Assembly (NCBI GenBank): GCA_000727475.1
Contig: KL647295.1
Location: forward strand, 236,839 to 300,838
DNA: 64,000 nucleotides
Origin: Sarcocystis neurona
Lineage: Eukaryota; Apicomplexa; Conoidasida; Eucoccidiorida; Sarcocystidae
Direction: 5' to 3'
The position numbers and the translations under genes are program-made. Positions 21,201 through 33,500 of the stretch are shown piece after piece. A model generated the notes under the pieces. That model did not search any database, was not told the origin of the DNA, and worked only from the letters and a program-made list of their open reading frames with translations. Numbering within the stretch: the stretch's first letter is position 1; the number at the start of each line of letters is the position of its first letter.

Positions 21201-24200
21201 CACTGGCCCTTTGCATACAGAAGGTGTATATATATACATATACAGACGTGTCTCTCGTAGCGTGGTATATATATCTGTGTGTGTGTGTGTGCGTTTGTGC
21301 ATATGCGCCCACACCACTAAACCAGCACAAAAAAGGGGGCGAGGCAGCACTCTTTCATGTTTGTCGAGGCGTCTTAACCTACGCTTGTGTCTCTACATAC
21401 ATATATATATATATGTGTACGTGTATGAGAAGATGTAGACCTATATATATATATGTATGTGTATATTTGTGAGGACATATACGTCTGTCTCTCTCTACAT
21501 ATACGTATGTAGAGAGAGCATCAGCACGCCTTTTATATATGTGTATACAATGATATAGACATATGTACATACATTTCTTCACCCCCTCTCTCTACTCCCT
21601 TACACATATCTATATATCTATCTATCTATCTATATCTATCTATCTATATCTATCTATATCTATCTATCTACCTATATCTATCTATCTATATCTATCTATC
21701 TATATCTATCTATCTATATCTATCTATCTATATCTATCTATCTACCTATATCTATCAATCTATCTATATCTATCAATCTATATCTATCTATCTATATCTA
21801 TCTATCTATATCTATCTATCTATATCTATCTATATCTATCTATCTACCTATATCTATCAATCTATCTATATCTATCAATCTATATCTATCTATCTATATC
21901 TATCTATCTATCTATATCTATCTATCTATCTACCTATATCTATCTATCTACCTGTCTATATCTATCTATCCATCTATCTGTCTATATCTATCTATCTATA
22001 TCTATCTATCTATATATATATATGTATATATGTAGAGAGAGACATACAGAGAAAGAGGGTCAGAGAGGCAGAACTACGTCGTCACATATGTGCACACGCA
22101 TATACGTAGATATGGAGAGGAAGACAGAAAGATATAGAGACCTGTGTGTCCTTCCACACATACGTATATATATATATATATCTATCTATATAGATAGATA
22201 TAGATAGATAGATAGATGTAGGTAGATAGATATAGATAGATAGATATAGATAGATAGATATAGATAGATAGATATAGGTAGATAGATAGATATAGATAGA
22301 TATAGATAGATAGATATAGATAGATAGATAGATATATAGATATGTGTAAGGGAGTAGAGAGAGGGGGTGAAGAAATGTATGTACATATGTCTATATCATT
22401 GTATACACATATATAAAAGGCGTGCTGATGTGTGTCAACACATGTTTGTCTCTCTCTGTATATACCTGTGTATAGAGGGGAACAGCTCCTTCTTCTGAGC
22501 TGGGAGCCGTATGTATATGCGTCTGTATATGCGTGTATACGTGTGTGTCTGCGTGTGTGTGTAGCGACTGCTGCAGCGGGGGTTTGTACACGTCTGTGTG
22601 GGGTGTTGCTTTTTACTGCGCAGAAGCGCCTGTCGCTGCTGGAGCGTGTGTACTGGCAGCAGCTGCGGCCGGTGCAGCGCTTCCACAGCGACGTGCAGCA
22701 GCTCGGACTCGTCCGCCTGCTGACCGCGTACTCCGAGGTGCAACAGCGTTGCCGCCTGCTGCGGGAGTGGCGCTCCCTGGGCCTGCGCACCCTGCAGCAC
22801 GTCGCGGTGAGGAAGCACCAAAGCGGCCAGCAGCAGCAGCAGCGATGCCAGACAAGCAGCAGCAGACGCACAGCAACACCGGCAGCAGCAGACGCAGGAC
22901 CAGGAGTACCAGCGACGCAGTACCTGCTTCAGCCGCTCAGGCAGCGACAGCAACAGCAGCACCAGCAGCAACAGCAGCAACAGCAGTCGCTGCACAAGAA
23001 GGTGCAGCTGCAACATCAGCAACAACAGTGACGCCCATAGCAGCGACAGCCTCATTAGCAGCTTCAGCCAAAACCGCCGCAGCAACCGCACCATCACCAA
23101 TAGCGGCAAGACGAGCAATGGCAGCACCACCAGCCATGGCAGCCCTGACAATAACAGTACCTGGAACAGCAGAACCGGCAGCATACCAACGCCAACAGGA
23201 ACAGCAACACCAGCAGACGAGACGTCGTCGTCGCCTTGTAGCCACTTCACTATAAGGCTCGTGATAAGATACAGAGGCAGCGTAGTTAATCCTCAAGATG
23301 CGTATTCATCTCCCTCTATTCGCGGGATGGCGGTAGTATGTGACACGACGCCTGCAGGGGAGAATTGTTAGGACATGCATGGTGCGCACATGCGGGATGG
23401 ACGCCCAGTATCATTTGTGACGCACTCCCCACAAAATATTGTCTCTCTCTACTTTTCTGCAATATGTTTGAACACGAATATGTATATGGATGGAAGACTT
23501 CGGCTGCCACCTCCCTGTGTGACAGATGCACTAGGCTGGTTAGTGCCGCTGGGGCCTCTTTTGGTTGTGTTGCTGCTGCGCTGCTGCTGCTTGTGCGTCT
23601 TCCTTGCAGTCACAGCAGTACCCTGCTGGTGTGACCTGTGTTCCTGCTGCTATTGCTGCATTTCTCCGCTCCGTGCTTCCTCTGCGTTGCTGCTGGTTCT
23701 GCAGACTCATCCGCTGCCGTTCCTTGCTGCCGTCCTCCTGCGAGGGGCTGCTGCTGCTTCTAACTGCCCAGCTGCGGCAGCAGCTGCTGCTGCAGCTTTT
23801 CCCTCCGCGCTGCTGCCGTCCACGCTGATGCTGCGCCTTCTTTCTGCAGTCGCTGCTCGTGCGCCTGCCGGGACGGTGTCTCAGCGAGGTGTGCGTTGCT
23901 GCGTTGTCTGTGCTGCCGTCTTTGTTTTTCTGCGCCACTTGTTCCACACGCCCGACCCTCTCTCTGTGGTACTGCTGCTTCTCCGGGTGCAGGCCTACGA
24001 GGCAGAGAAGCAACGTCGGGAGCAGGCTGCTGCACCCGCGCTGTTCGACGTGCTGTTCGATCCGCTGCAGCAGCAGCCTCCACAGATGAGCAGCAGCAGC
24101 AGCAGTCACTGCGACGGCCCACTGACTGGGGCAGAAGACGACGAGAAGGGCGACAACCTGCAGCACCCACACACTCTTAGCAAGCGAGATCGTCTGCTGC

Positions 24201-26225
24201 TGCGCGCCGCTCTTGCTGCTGCTGCAGCCGCTGCACACGAGTGCGACGTTCCTGAGCCTCCTCTGGATAACCCTGCTCCACCCGAAGGTGGTGTGGGGCC
24301 GCGCCTCACCGTCACGGCAGCAGCAGGAGCAGCAGCAGCAACAGCTGGAAAAACAGCTCAAGAAGAGCCACCGCCAGCGTGGTCAGCAGTCACAGCGGCC
24401 TTGATCAATGTCGCACAAGCAGCAACAGCAGAAAGGAGGGGAGCACGCGCAGCAGGAGCAGCAGAGACAGCGAGAGTAGCAGGAGGAGCAGGGGGGGGTC
24501 CTGCCATTGTAGCAGCAGAGGGCCTGTCAACAAGTAAAACAGCTGCGGCCGTACGGAGCTTGGCGGCGGCCGCAGAATCAGGTGCTGCCCCCACAACAGC
24601 AGTGACAACGCCAGCGCCAGCAGCAACAGCGGAGGTAAGAGTTGCGTCAGAGAGCAGCAGGCCTAACCAACAGCCGCAGGCCGTTCCGTTGGAGCAACAG
24701 GACCTGCCGCTGCAGTCGGAGAGACGTGGGCGAGTGTACGAAGAACCGAAGCAGCTGGACGCGATACGCAGCAACCGCAGCAGCACCGAAGAAGCAACAG
24801 CAGCAGAACCTGCAACAGCAGAAGCTGGAGCAGCAGAAAGATCTGAGGCAGCAGCTGTCCCGAGGGGACAAAATGCTCTGGAGAAGTTGACAGCTGCAGC
24901 AGCCTTGACCGACACAGCAGCGCCAACTGCAGAAGCCCGCCTCGAAGCAGCAGCACCGGAGGACGCAGCAGCAGCAGCAAAGGTGCCTACGTCAACGGAG
25001 CAGCTACACACACCAGCGCTGACGGTTGCAGCAGGCACGCGGCAGGTGGTAGCACATGCAGCAGTTTCCTCCGGAGCAGCAGCAGAGACGGCTAGCGCGC
25101 TCGATAATACAACTTCTATTGCAACAGCGGCAAAAGCTGCATGCCACCCTGCTGCCGATCAAGCAGCTCACGGAAGCCTCCCCCTTGCGGCAGCAGCTGC
25201 AGCAGGAAGTGCTGTCGCTTCTGCAGAAGCAGCAACGTCAAGCGCAGGCCCTGCAGCAGCGGGCGGTGCTGATGGTTGCGAGGAAGCCAGCTTGGTAGAC
25301 TCACAAGCGCGACAGGATATGCGCCTGCAGCAGGTGCAGCAGCAGCAGGACAAGGAGCTGCTGCAGTTGCAAAGGCAGGCGGAGGAACCAGCCAAAAGGA
25401 AACAGCAGGAACAACAGCAGCAGGAACAGCGGCAGCAGGAACAGCAGCAGCCGGAACAGCAGCAGCCGGAACAGCAGCAGCCGCAGGAACAGCAGCCGCA
25501 GGAACAGCAGCTGCAGGAACAGCAGCTGCAGGAAGAGCAACAGCAGGAACAGCAGCAGCAGGCACGGCAGCAGCAACAAAAGGAGCAGCATGAGCACCAG
25601 GTGACGTGGGATGTTCCTGAGCAGGGTCACGGTGAGGCACAGACAGGGTTTGCTCTGAAGAAGCAGCAGCAGCAGAAGCAGGAGAAACTCCAGGAACGAG
25701 AAGAGACTGCTGCTGCTAGTGCTGCTGCAGGCCGGGAGGAGAAGAAAACGCGAGAGAAACTGTGTGCCTCCGGCCCGCAGCTGCTGCAGCTGGACCACGA
25801 GGGGATGCCCGGGCAGGAACGTGCGCAGGGCAAGCAGCAGCAGCAGCAGTACGAGACAGGACAGCTGCAAGAGACACAGCAGCATATGGAACGAACGAGA
25901 CAGCAATTGCAGAGAGCGGAGCAAGAGAAAGATGAGGAGGAGAAGGAGAAGAAGCATCGAGACGAAGCGGTCGCGCCGGGGGAGCCGAAGGTGCAGCAGC
26001 AGAAGCGGCACACTGGGCTTACTGACGTGGAGAGGGCCTTCTGTGACACCCTGCAGCTGCCTCCGCTCCTGTACGAGCTAGTGATGCAAGCGCTGATGCA
26101 GCAGCTGCAATCCACACCTGCATTTGCCGCGCGACGCTGCTTGCTGCCCTCGCGTGCTGCGGATAAGAACCAGCAGCAACAAAAGAAACGAAGAATTGAG
26201 CACCAGGGCGCAGAAGCTCACGGCG
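15013..26225 (+). CDS. ADA2 transcriptional adaptor (ZZ, SANT, SWIRM)
   Basis: ADA2 is the nuclear partner that stimulates GCN5 histone acetyltransferase in SAGA/ADA-type complexes. Six plus-strand exons with consistent phases were traced: 15,013-15,251, 16,064-16,131, 18,579-19,798, 20,940-21,162, 22,624-22,806 and 23,993-26,225. In order they give the ZZ zinc finger, a SANT domain split over two exons, a 360-residue Q/A/S-rich spacer, the ADA2 signature GYLPLRGDFEEEHDNDAE with NTRLDERLYRKR, the following helical region (LLTAYSEVQQRCRLLREW), a very long Gln/Ala/Glu-rich linker, and SWIRM (LTDVERAFCDTLQLPPLLYE). The last exon most likely splices at GGCG|GTAAGG to 27,529. The alternative is that this frame simply runs to a stop at 26,788. 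N-terminal sequence before ZZ is uncertain. Homopolymer runs make it far longer than yeast ADA2 (434 residues). Confidence 0.88.
15269..15282. promoter_or_regulatory. GGTGTACGTACACC palindrome, copy 1
   Basis: Perfect 14-base palindrome just inside the ADA2 intron, 18 bases after the ZZ exon. Identical copies are at 47,180 and 59,176, and 13-base or shorter forms occur elsewhere in the window. A protein-binding role is inference only. Confidence 0.35.
16064..16131 (+). CDS. ADA2 exon: first half of SANT
   Basis: The 68-base exon after GGAGTGCAG gives WTADEEQMLLEGVCRFGLGN and ends at AAC|GTAAGT. This is the first SANT helix with its conserved Trp and acidic pair, plus the GLGNW turn. Confidence 0.9.
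16473..16494. repeat. Poly-C tract (22 C)
   Basis: Uninterrupted run of 22 cytosines in the ADA2 intron between the SANT exons. It is likely length-variable. Confidence 0.9.
18579..19798 (+). CDS. ADA2 exon: second half of SANT and spacer
   Basis: After GGGGTGCAG it continues NWN|EVASLVNG, then KTKQQCENHYFSVYV, the second and third SANT helices (KTKEQCxxHY in other ADA2s). A seven-residue insertion, NGVALRA, precedes KTK. The remaining 360 residues are Q, A, S and P runs. It ends at CAGGG|GTACGC with phase 2. Confidence 0.88.
19799..20939. other. ADA2 intron with AGC/ATT repeat
   Basis: Begins with an array of AGCAGC and ATTAGG/ATTAAG units at about 19,855-20,034. Mixed and CAG-bearing sequence follows, and the 3' part (about 20,460-20,930) is CTG- and pyrimidine-rich up to the CTCTCAG acceptor. 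Confidence 0.65.
20940..21162 (+). CDS. ADA2 exon: central signature region
   Basis: Acceptor CTTTTACTCTCAG. The split Gly codon plus 74 codons give YLPLRGDFEEEHDNDAE, VIEFYNTRLDERLYRKR and RRFAALQE, which match the most conserved ADA2 stretch after SANT. The donor GAG|GTGCTC is non-ideal but is fixed by phase 0 of the next exon. Confidence 0.9.
21519..22430. repeat. Large inverted repeat with (TATC)n arms in an ADA2 intron
   Basis: The left arm starts at 21,519 (CATCAGCACGCC) and its reverse complement ends at 22,430. About 85 bases of unique sequence on each side, including the CACCCCCTCTCTCTACTC segment, match apparently perfectly. The match continues into (TATC)n/(GATA)n microsatellite for a further 100 bases or more. 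The intervening 450 bases or so are mostly (TATC)n, and the microsatellite switches strand near 22,190. Confidence 0.85.
22624..22806 (+). CDS. ADA2 exon: helical region
   Basis: Acceptor TTTTTACTGCGCAG and donor GCG|GTGAGG; 61 codons, phase 0 both ends. The sequence LSLLERVYWQQLRPVQRF and the later EVQQRCRLLREWRSLGL fit the conserved ADA2 helices that follow RLDERxxRK. Confidence 0.87.
22807..23992. other. ADA2 intron, CAG-rich then CTG-rich
   Basis: CAG-rich at about 22,820-23,230, mixed sequence at 23,240-23,550, and CTG-rich at 23,565-23,990 up to the acceptor. No separate gene is seen. Confidence 0.6.
23993..26225 (+). CDS. ADA2 exon: long linker and SWIRM start
   Basis: Acceptor CTCCGGGTGCAG, then AYEAEKQRREQ, continuing the ADA2 helices. 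About 650 residues of Ala- and Gln-rich linker follow, including tandem EQQQP/EQQQL units at about 25,425-25,560. SWIRM begins near 26,008 with LTDVERAFCDTLQLPPLLYE. The donor GGCG|GTAAGG leaves phase 1, which fits the exon at 27,529. Confidence 0.75.
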
Positions 26226-27528
26226 GTAAGGGTGCTGCGGTCACTGCGCCTCCTGCTGCCGCTGCCGCTGCTGTAGAGCTACGAGATGACACCACCAGCG
26301 CTGCGCCTGCGCCGGCTGATGCTCCTCCGCAAAAACGCGCGAGCGACGCTTCCCCGCGTGCTGCTGCTACGACCCCTCTGCAGGCTGCTGCTGCGGCGGC
26401 AGCGCCCACACTTGATGCTGGTGGGTCTGGGATCCGCTCTGCCGCTCCTGTTGACGATGCTTCTGTTGTCACTGCGGAAGACGGAGCTACTACTGGCAGC
26501 AACACGGCCGCCGCAGCTGCATCTGAGGGGGCAGGAAAAGAAGCTGGCGCGGTAGTGCGTCCTGCCGCACTGCGAAGCCAAACTGCAGGAGCCACGGCAA
26601 CAACTGCAGCACAGCAGCAGCAACAGCAGCAGAACACAGCTACTACAGCCACGTCCACAAATCAAGACCCGCAGGGAAGCTGTACGTGCGACCGTCCTGG
26701 CCGTAAGCACGGCGCCAACACTACGTATATATGCAAATGCAATATTCAGACAAAGCAGAAATATGTATCCTGGTGCTGCTCCAGCTGAACCCGTATTGCT
26801 GCTGTCCTGCTGCTTTTGCTGCTATGCCTGCTGCTCCTGCTGGTATTCCTGCTGTACTCCTGCTCCCGCTAGACTGCTGCTCTTGCTGCCGTCCCTGCTG
26901 TACTACCCGTGCTTCTGCTGTCCTATTCCTGCCGTCTTACTCCTGCTCCTGCTGCACTGCTGCTGCTGTACGGCACCCTGTGCTGCATTCCTATTCCTGG
27001 TGTTCTGCTGCACCTGCTGTGTTGCTGCCTCTGCTGATGTGGTACGGCGGCGGTTCACTTCTCGTTCTCGTGATGCTGCTTTGTTCTGGTGGACTCCCGA
27101 CGTCTGCGCGGGCTGCTGCTCTGCGTTTTGCAGCGCCTGCTGAGAACAAAAGCTGCTGCTGCTGCCGCTGACAGCGTCTCCCACAGTAGCGGCAGTCGCC
27201 CGTACCTCGGTGTAGTCGATCTGCTGTTGCTTCTTTGCATCTCCTGCTGCTTGTATAGATGTCCTCCCGCTGCTGCAGAACAGGCAGTTGCTGCTGTGTG
27301 CGCACGACCCTGTAGCTACTTCTCATGCTGCACGACTTATTACGACGCCCCACTGCTGCAGCCTCTTCCGCTACTTCTGTCGCGTCCTCTTGTGTGAAGT
27401 ATTCTTCTGCCTTTCAAGAAGGCTGCTGCGCCGGAGAGCCCAATGCTGCAACAACAGTGACTGTTGCTGCTGTTGTATGCTGCGGCTGTTGCTGCTGGTG
27501 TTGCGTTCTGCTGCTGTTGCTGCTGCAG
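26226..27528. other. Probable ADA2 intron inside SWIRM
   Basis: Starts at GTAAGG. It contains a further 560 bases of open frame in the exon's register, ending at a stop at 26,788, then CTG-rich sequence (about 26,800-27,160 and 27,440-27,525) leading to the acceptor GTTGCTGCTGCAG. If the intron is not spliced, ADA2 ends at 26,788. Confidence 0.45.
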
Positions 27529-30500
27529 TGGGACGCCTGTGGGCATTCGACGTGTACCTGGACGTGCAGCAGAGGGGGCCGTTGCCTGCGCTGCAGGAGG
27601 AAGCAGCGGCGCAGCAGCGAGCTGCGGCGGCTGCAGCTGCAGCAGCCATGGCACCGCACGCGGCGGCAGCAGCAGCTGCAGACGCTCGCTGCTGGACACT
27701 GCAGCAGCAGGAGCACACCGCAGGACGCGGCGCAGATGTGTCATGCCCCGGCGACAGCAACAGCAACACTGAATCCATGTTGCCCTATTATTCGTATTCT
27801 TCTCCTGCTGGGGCTGCTCCTGCTGCTTTTCCGCCACTCTCCCATCCACCCGCTGCTGCTGCTTGCTGCTTCACTGGCGCGTGCAGACCAGGGGCTGCAG
27901 CGTTACCTGGTAGTCATGCTGTTAGCAGCCACAGCGGCAGCTACTACCAGGCTGCGGCGTCTGCTGCAGCTGCTCAGCCGCAGCAGCAACAGCTGTCAGG
28001 TCTTCGCTACGCTGTCGCGGCAGGAACACCGAAGAAGCCAGGGGCATACATCAGCAGCAGCACTGGTGATGGGTACATGGATCGGATGAGTGTGCTGGAG
28101 CAGCAGCAGGTCACGCAGCAGCAACAGCAGCAGCAGCGGGGAGGCGTCGGGGGTCACGCACAGCAGAGGTCAACCGCAGCAAACGGGTTTCTGAAGCAGC
28201 TGGCGCACCAACAGCAGCAGCTGCAGCAGCTGCAACGACAGCAGCAGCAGCTCTCACACCAGACACACCTGCAGCAGCTGCACCAGCAGCAACGGCAAGA
28301 GCACCTACAGCAACTGCAGCAACTGGGGCAGCTCCAACGACAGCAGCAACACTACGTTTCCTCTTTTGTTTCAGCTTCTTCCACGCCGACTGTGCTTTCC
28401 TCCTACCAGGTGCAGCAGGCGAGGCTGCAGCAGGAGATGCAGCACACGCAAATTAGCCAGTACATGCAGCAGCAGGAGGCGGCGAGACAGCAGCAGCGAC
28501 AGCTTGATGCGACTGCTGCTGCTGCTGGCGTTCCGGCAGGCTTTCTAGTGCCCTGGTCGAGCCAGCAGCAGCAACACGCATCGTTGTTTTTGCGGCAGCA
28601 GCAAACCCAGCAGCAGCAGCATCCTCATCTGCGGCCGCCGCGTATCCACCAGCTGCAGCAGGTCCACGAGCAACACCTAAGGCAGCAGCAGGTAAGACAG
28701 CAGCAGCACTTGCAGCAAGAGCAGCAACAGTATTTGCAGCAGCATTACCTGCAACAGCAGCAACACATGAAGCAGCACCAGCTGCAACAGCAGCACGGGC
28801 AAGAGCAGTTGGTGCAGCAGCGGCAGGTGCCGCATGCTGAGCAGCAGCAACTGCCGCCCTCCCCCCTTGCCCGGATGCAGCACCGGCAGCAGCTCTGCGA
28901 GAAAGTAGTTGCAACGCTGTCGAAATCGGGAACTACCTACGTAGCAGCAGGGAAAAGTGCTGCACCTGCTCTTTCGCAGGGCACCGGCGTTGCTGGCCTA
29001 GCCGTAGGAGCGGGAGGAGGCAGCAGCAATAGCAACAGCCGGCTGACGTGGCAGCAACAGCAGCAGAAGCAGAAGCAGCAGCACGGCAGAGAGGCTGCTG
29101 CCGACGGTTGCTCTACGCGCCCCGAAGAACAGCAATTGCACACCCCCGCAACAGCAGCAGCCGCATCGCTCGTTGCCTTGCCTGCTGCTGCTGCATCGTC
29201 GTATCGAACCCATTGCGAGCCGAAGCTGCAGCACGTCAAGCAGCAGGACAGGGATGCCGATGACGCTGCTGGTGCCGCTGGTTCTTCAGCGAGCAGCAGA
29301 CAGGGCGGGGGCACTTGCCCGAGCAGCTCCTCCGTACAGAAACCGCAGCAGCACCGTGAAGAGGAAGAGCAGAGAAGCGGGCGAAGCAGCCGGAGCGGCC
29401 ATAGCAGCAGCAGTGCATGCAGCAGCAGCAGCAGTAGGCCGGAGAGCAGCAGCACCACTACCGGGTGGAGTGGGCAACGACGCAGCGAAAAGCGTAGGGG
29501 CAGCAGCGAAGACGAAGAAGAGGAGGAGGAAGAGTCTGCAGAGCGGAAGCAGAAGCCTCAACAGCAGCGCTACGGTCAGCCACAGCAGCAGCCGCAACCC
29601 CATAGACGCATGGGCCTCCGTGGAGGCAGCAGCAGTAGTAGCAACTGCAGCATGCGTGTAGGTCGCTTCTACTCTAGTGAAAGCAGCAGCAGTGCGCGCG
29701 GTGGTGATGCAGCAGCAGAAAACAAGGAATCGACAGCAGCAGCTGCTGCGGCCGCAGCGCTGAGGCAAACAAGCAGCACGTCATCGCACGCTTCAGCGGC
29801 AGACGAGCAAATCAACCGCATGCTATTGCCGCTGCTGCCGCGTGTCCCGGGGGTTTGCTATGATGCAGTGAGCCGCCAGTGGACGGCTCACTGGCGCGCA
29901 TGCAGCGGCGAGGCCCGCAGCAACGGCAGCGAGGACAGCAGTCGCCGCGGGGACGCCTGCAGCAGCGGCAGCGGCGACGGTAACAGCAGTCCCCGGGGAA
30001 GCAGCAGCAGTAGCAAGAGAAACAGTTTTTGCACAGATAGAGGCAGCTGTAGCCGAGGGGACGTAAGCGATGGCCGCAGCAGCAGCAAATGGGAGAGCAG
30101 TGATAACAGCAGAACCTTGTGCAACAGCAGCAGCAGCAGAAATGTGAGAGTCTCCTTCCCCACACGGCGATTCGGTTTTGCAGAAGCGTTTTTTCTCGCT
30201 TGTGCAGCTCGCCGTGCAGCAGCAGAACGAGCAGCTGCTGCTGCTGACGCTGCTGCCGCGACCACGCGTACTGATGCTGCCAAGGCTTCTGCTGCTGCTG
30301 TTACAGACACTTCGGCTGCTGCTGCTGCTGCAGGCAGCTCGACTGCTGCTGCTGCTGCGAACGCTTCTGAACCTGCTGCAGGGGCCTCTGGAGGTGAGCC
30401 TGCTATTGCTGCGGCTGACATTGCGTCTCCCGCTGCTGCGAGTGTCGCCAAGGGGGAGGAAAGAGAAACGGCACACGCTACAGCAGCAGAAGATGCAGTC

Positions 30501-33500
30501 GGATGGGAGCAGCGCCTTGTAGAGGAAATCGCAGATGCAGAAGCTGTGGGGCGTCTGGCAGTCGCTGCTTTGCAGGCGGAAATTGCTGCAGCGACAGCCC
30601 GCGGAGAGAAGCTGCAGCAGGCGGAGGAGCGAGTGATGCAGCTCCTGCAGCGACACTGTCAGCAACAGGGGAAGGAGCAGCAGCAGCTGAAGCGGCCACC
30701 GCGGCAGCAGCAGCAGCAGCAGCCGAAGCAGGAGTCGCAGGCGAAGCAACAGCAGGCGTCAGCTGAGGCGCAGCAGCAGCAGCACCCCCTCGGCACGGGA
30801 AAGCCGAGCCGAAGCAGCAGCAGCTGCAGCAGCAGACGCACCATTTCTTCAGGAGGACCAGCAGCCGCAGCAGGGAGTGGGGCGGAGACGCACAGTAATA
30901 GTGCGCAGCATCTAGCCCAGCGTGCAGTCGAAGAAGAAAGCGACAGTAGCGCCAGCAGCGAGACCAACAGTAGCAGCAGCAGCAATAGCAGTGGAAGAAC
31001 CACGTGCAATCGAGCAGGAGGAGGCGCAGGTGGAGGGAGAGGCAGTCCTCACTCCGCAGCAGAGGCAGGGAGTGGTGGGGGTGCTGCTCTTGCTGCTGCT
31101 GACGCATCAGGAGTAGTAGCAGCAGCGCCAGAAAGGGCTTCGCCTGTCTGTTCGAGGAGAGAGAGGTGGGACAGCAATCAGCAGCTGCAGCAGTTGCAGC
31201 GCATGCAGCAGCTGCGTGGAGGAATAATCGGAAGGAACTGCCTGCAACTGCTGTGGAGCGACGACGACGAGAGTTGCAACAGCAACCGTGCAAACAACAG
31301 CAACAGCAGCAGTCCGTGGGATAACCGCAGCAGTGAAAGCAGCGCCTGCAGCAGGCGCGCTGCTGCAACGGAAGAGCGTCAGCAACAAACTGCCTCGCGG
31401 GTCGCCGTTGCACCAGCAGCGGGCGAAGACGAGAAGCTGCTTTCAGGCGCGCGGGCTGTTGGGGGCACCAAAGTAGCAGGAAAGTTAGCAGCAACCGAAG
31501 GACATGTAGGGAGAGCCGCAGGAGGAGGATCCTCCGCGACAGCAACAGAAAGTCTCCCGGCAGCAGCAGCGACAAGAGCAGCAGCAGCAGCAGGCAGGCC
31601 GGCAGCAGCTTCAGGACGAGGACGGCCAGCAGCAGCAGCAGGTGACGACAGGGGACCTCTCTCCGCCCCACGTGTGGAGAGAGCCGCTTCGACAGCAGCA
31701 CCAGAAACAGCAGCAGCTGGCGATGACGGCGGCAGGTTTACACGGGGCAGCGGGCTCAAAGGCTCTATCAGACCGGCTCGTCTCAGTCGAGAAGGACGCT
31801 CACGCAGCAACAGTAGCAGCAACACTCGCTGGCGCAGCTCCCCGAGTCCCTGCGTTGCAGTACAGGCAGCAGCAAGGGGAGGAAGAACAACAGCAGCACG
31901 TGCCGCCGCCGGTAGGGTAGGTGCGTCTGCTGCTTCCTGCTCTCCTGCTGTTGCTCTTGCTTCTCCGCCTACTCCTTCCTCGCCTGCTGTTGCTGTTTCA
32001 CGCGCTGCCACTCCTTTAGCTGCGGCTTCTACTGCTTCTCTTCCTTTGTTCTCCCGAGGGGGCACCGGCAGGTCTCCCACGACCGACGGGAGCAGCAGCA
32101 GCAGCAACGGCACTAGTGGCCGCGCACACAGCCGGTGCAACCGCGATAACAGCTGTAGCCGCAGTACTTGCAATGACAGCAGCAACAGCAGGTGGAGCGC
32201 CGCCAGAAGCAGCAGTTTCCACGACGGAAAAAGAACGCGCAGCAGCAGTTCAGGCAACGGTGAGTCGCGCAAGAGCGAGAGCTGCAGCAGCAACCACGCC
32301 AGCAGCAGAAGCAGCAGCAGCAGCTCGCCGAGCAGCCGCAGCAGCAGTTCTCCCACCAGTCGCAGCTCCCTCCGCTGGGGCAGCAGAGATAGTCTCAGCA
32401 GCAGAAGCCGCAGCTCTAGTCTCAGCCGGAGCAACTGTCAGAAGCACAGCAGCTTCGCAAGCCGTTGTAAAGTGTTACAAGCAGGAGGAGGAAGCAACAA
32501 GCGTCGGCGAGTGTCCGTCCTCCGAAGTCCCCTAGGGAGCGAACAGCAACAACAGCAAATCGCTGCTGGCGAAAGCAGCGGCAGAGCAGCAACCGCCGAA
32601 GAAGAAAGCGACAACGACCACCTTCGCGCACATATCAGGCGTCGCCGACTTCGTGTGGCTGCTGCTGCCGCTGCAGAAGAAGAAGAGCAAGAAGCAGCAG
32701 CAGGAGCAGCAACAACACGCCGTCGGACGGTGACCTTTTCTGCCGCTTCTTCTGCTCTATCTGCCGCGGGCGGATCCTGCACCCGCAGCTCTCGCGTGGA
32801 CTGCAGCAGCGTAGAGCAGCGCGACAGCGACAGCAGCAGCCACAGCAGCGGTAGCAGCCGCAACAATCACAATAGCAGCGGCACTAGTAGCAACAGCAGT
32901 AGCAATACCACCAGGAGCAGCGGTAGCAGCAGCAGTTCCAGCGGCAGCCTGAAAGACTGCACCAGCACCGGCGAGGCACACGACAGCAGCAGCAGCGCAG
33001 CAGCAGCAGGAGAGACTGCGACAACAGCAACAAACACAGAGAGGTCAGCGGCAGGAGCACAAGAGACTGAACAGGATGAGAGAGAGGCACTAAGAGGAGA
33101 GAAGAAGAGAAAAGAAGTTTTTCCACATGCGGCTCATCGGGACAGCTGTCACGCAGACGCAAGGGGACTGCCGGTATCATCCCAACAGACGCCCGCAGCC
33201 CCGCAGCAGCAGCACAGGCGGAAGCAGCTACCGCAGCACGGACACGAAGGGCCTCAGGAAGAGGACGCCAAGAAGCAGCTGCAGGAGAAGCAGGACGAAG
33301 AAATGAACATGGAGTCCGAGCAGCAAGCGTCGCAGCAAGAACAACGCGATTACGAAGTGCGACGCATGCATCAGGAAGACCAGCCACACGTGGAGCAGAG
33401 GAGGCAGCAGAAAGAGCAACAAGCCCAGCAGCAGCAACCGTCGAGAAAAGCGCAGCAGAGACAGCAGCACCAAGAAGAGCTTTTGGAAGACGCTCGACAG

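Noticed and set aside
21563..22386. Frames reading repeated I-Y-L-S
   Set aside because: Direct translation of the (TATC)n microsatellite and its inverted copy.
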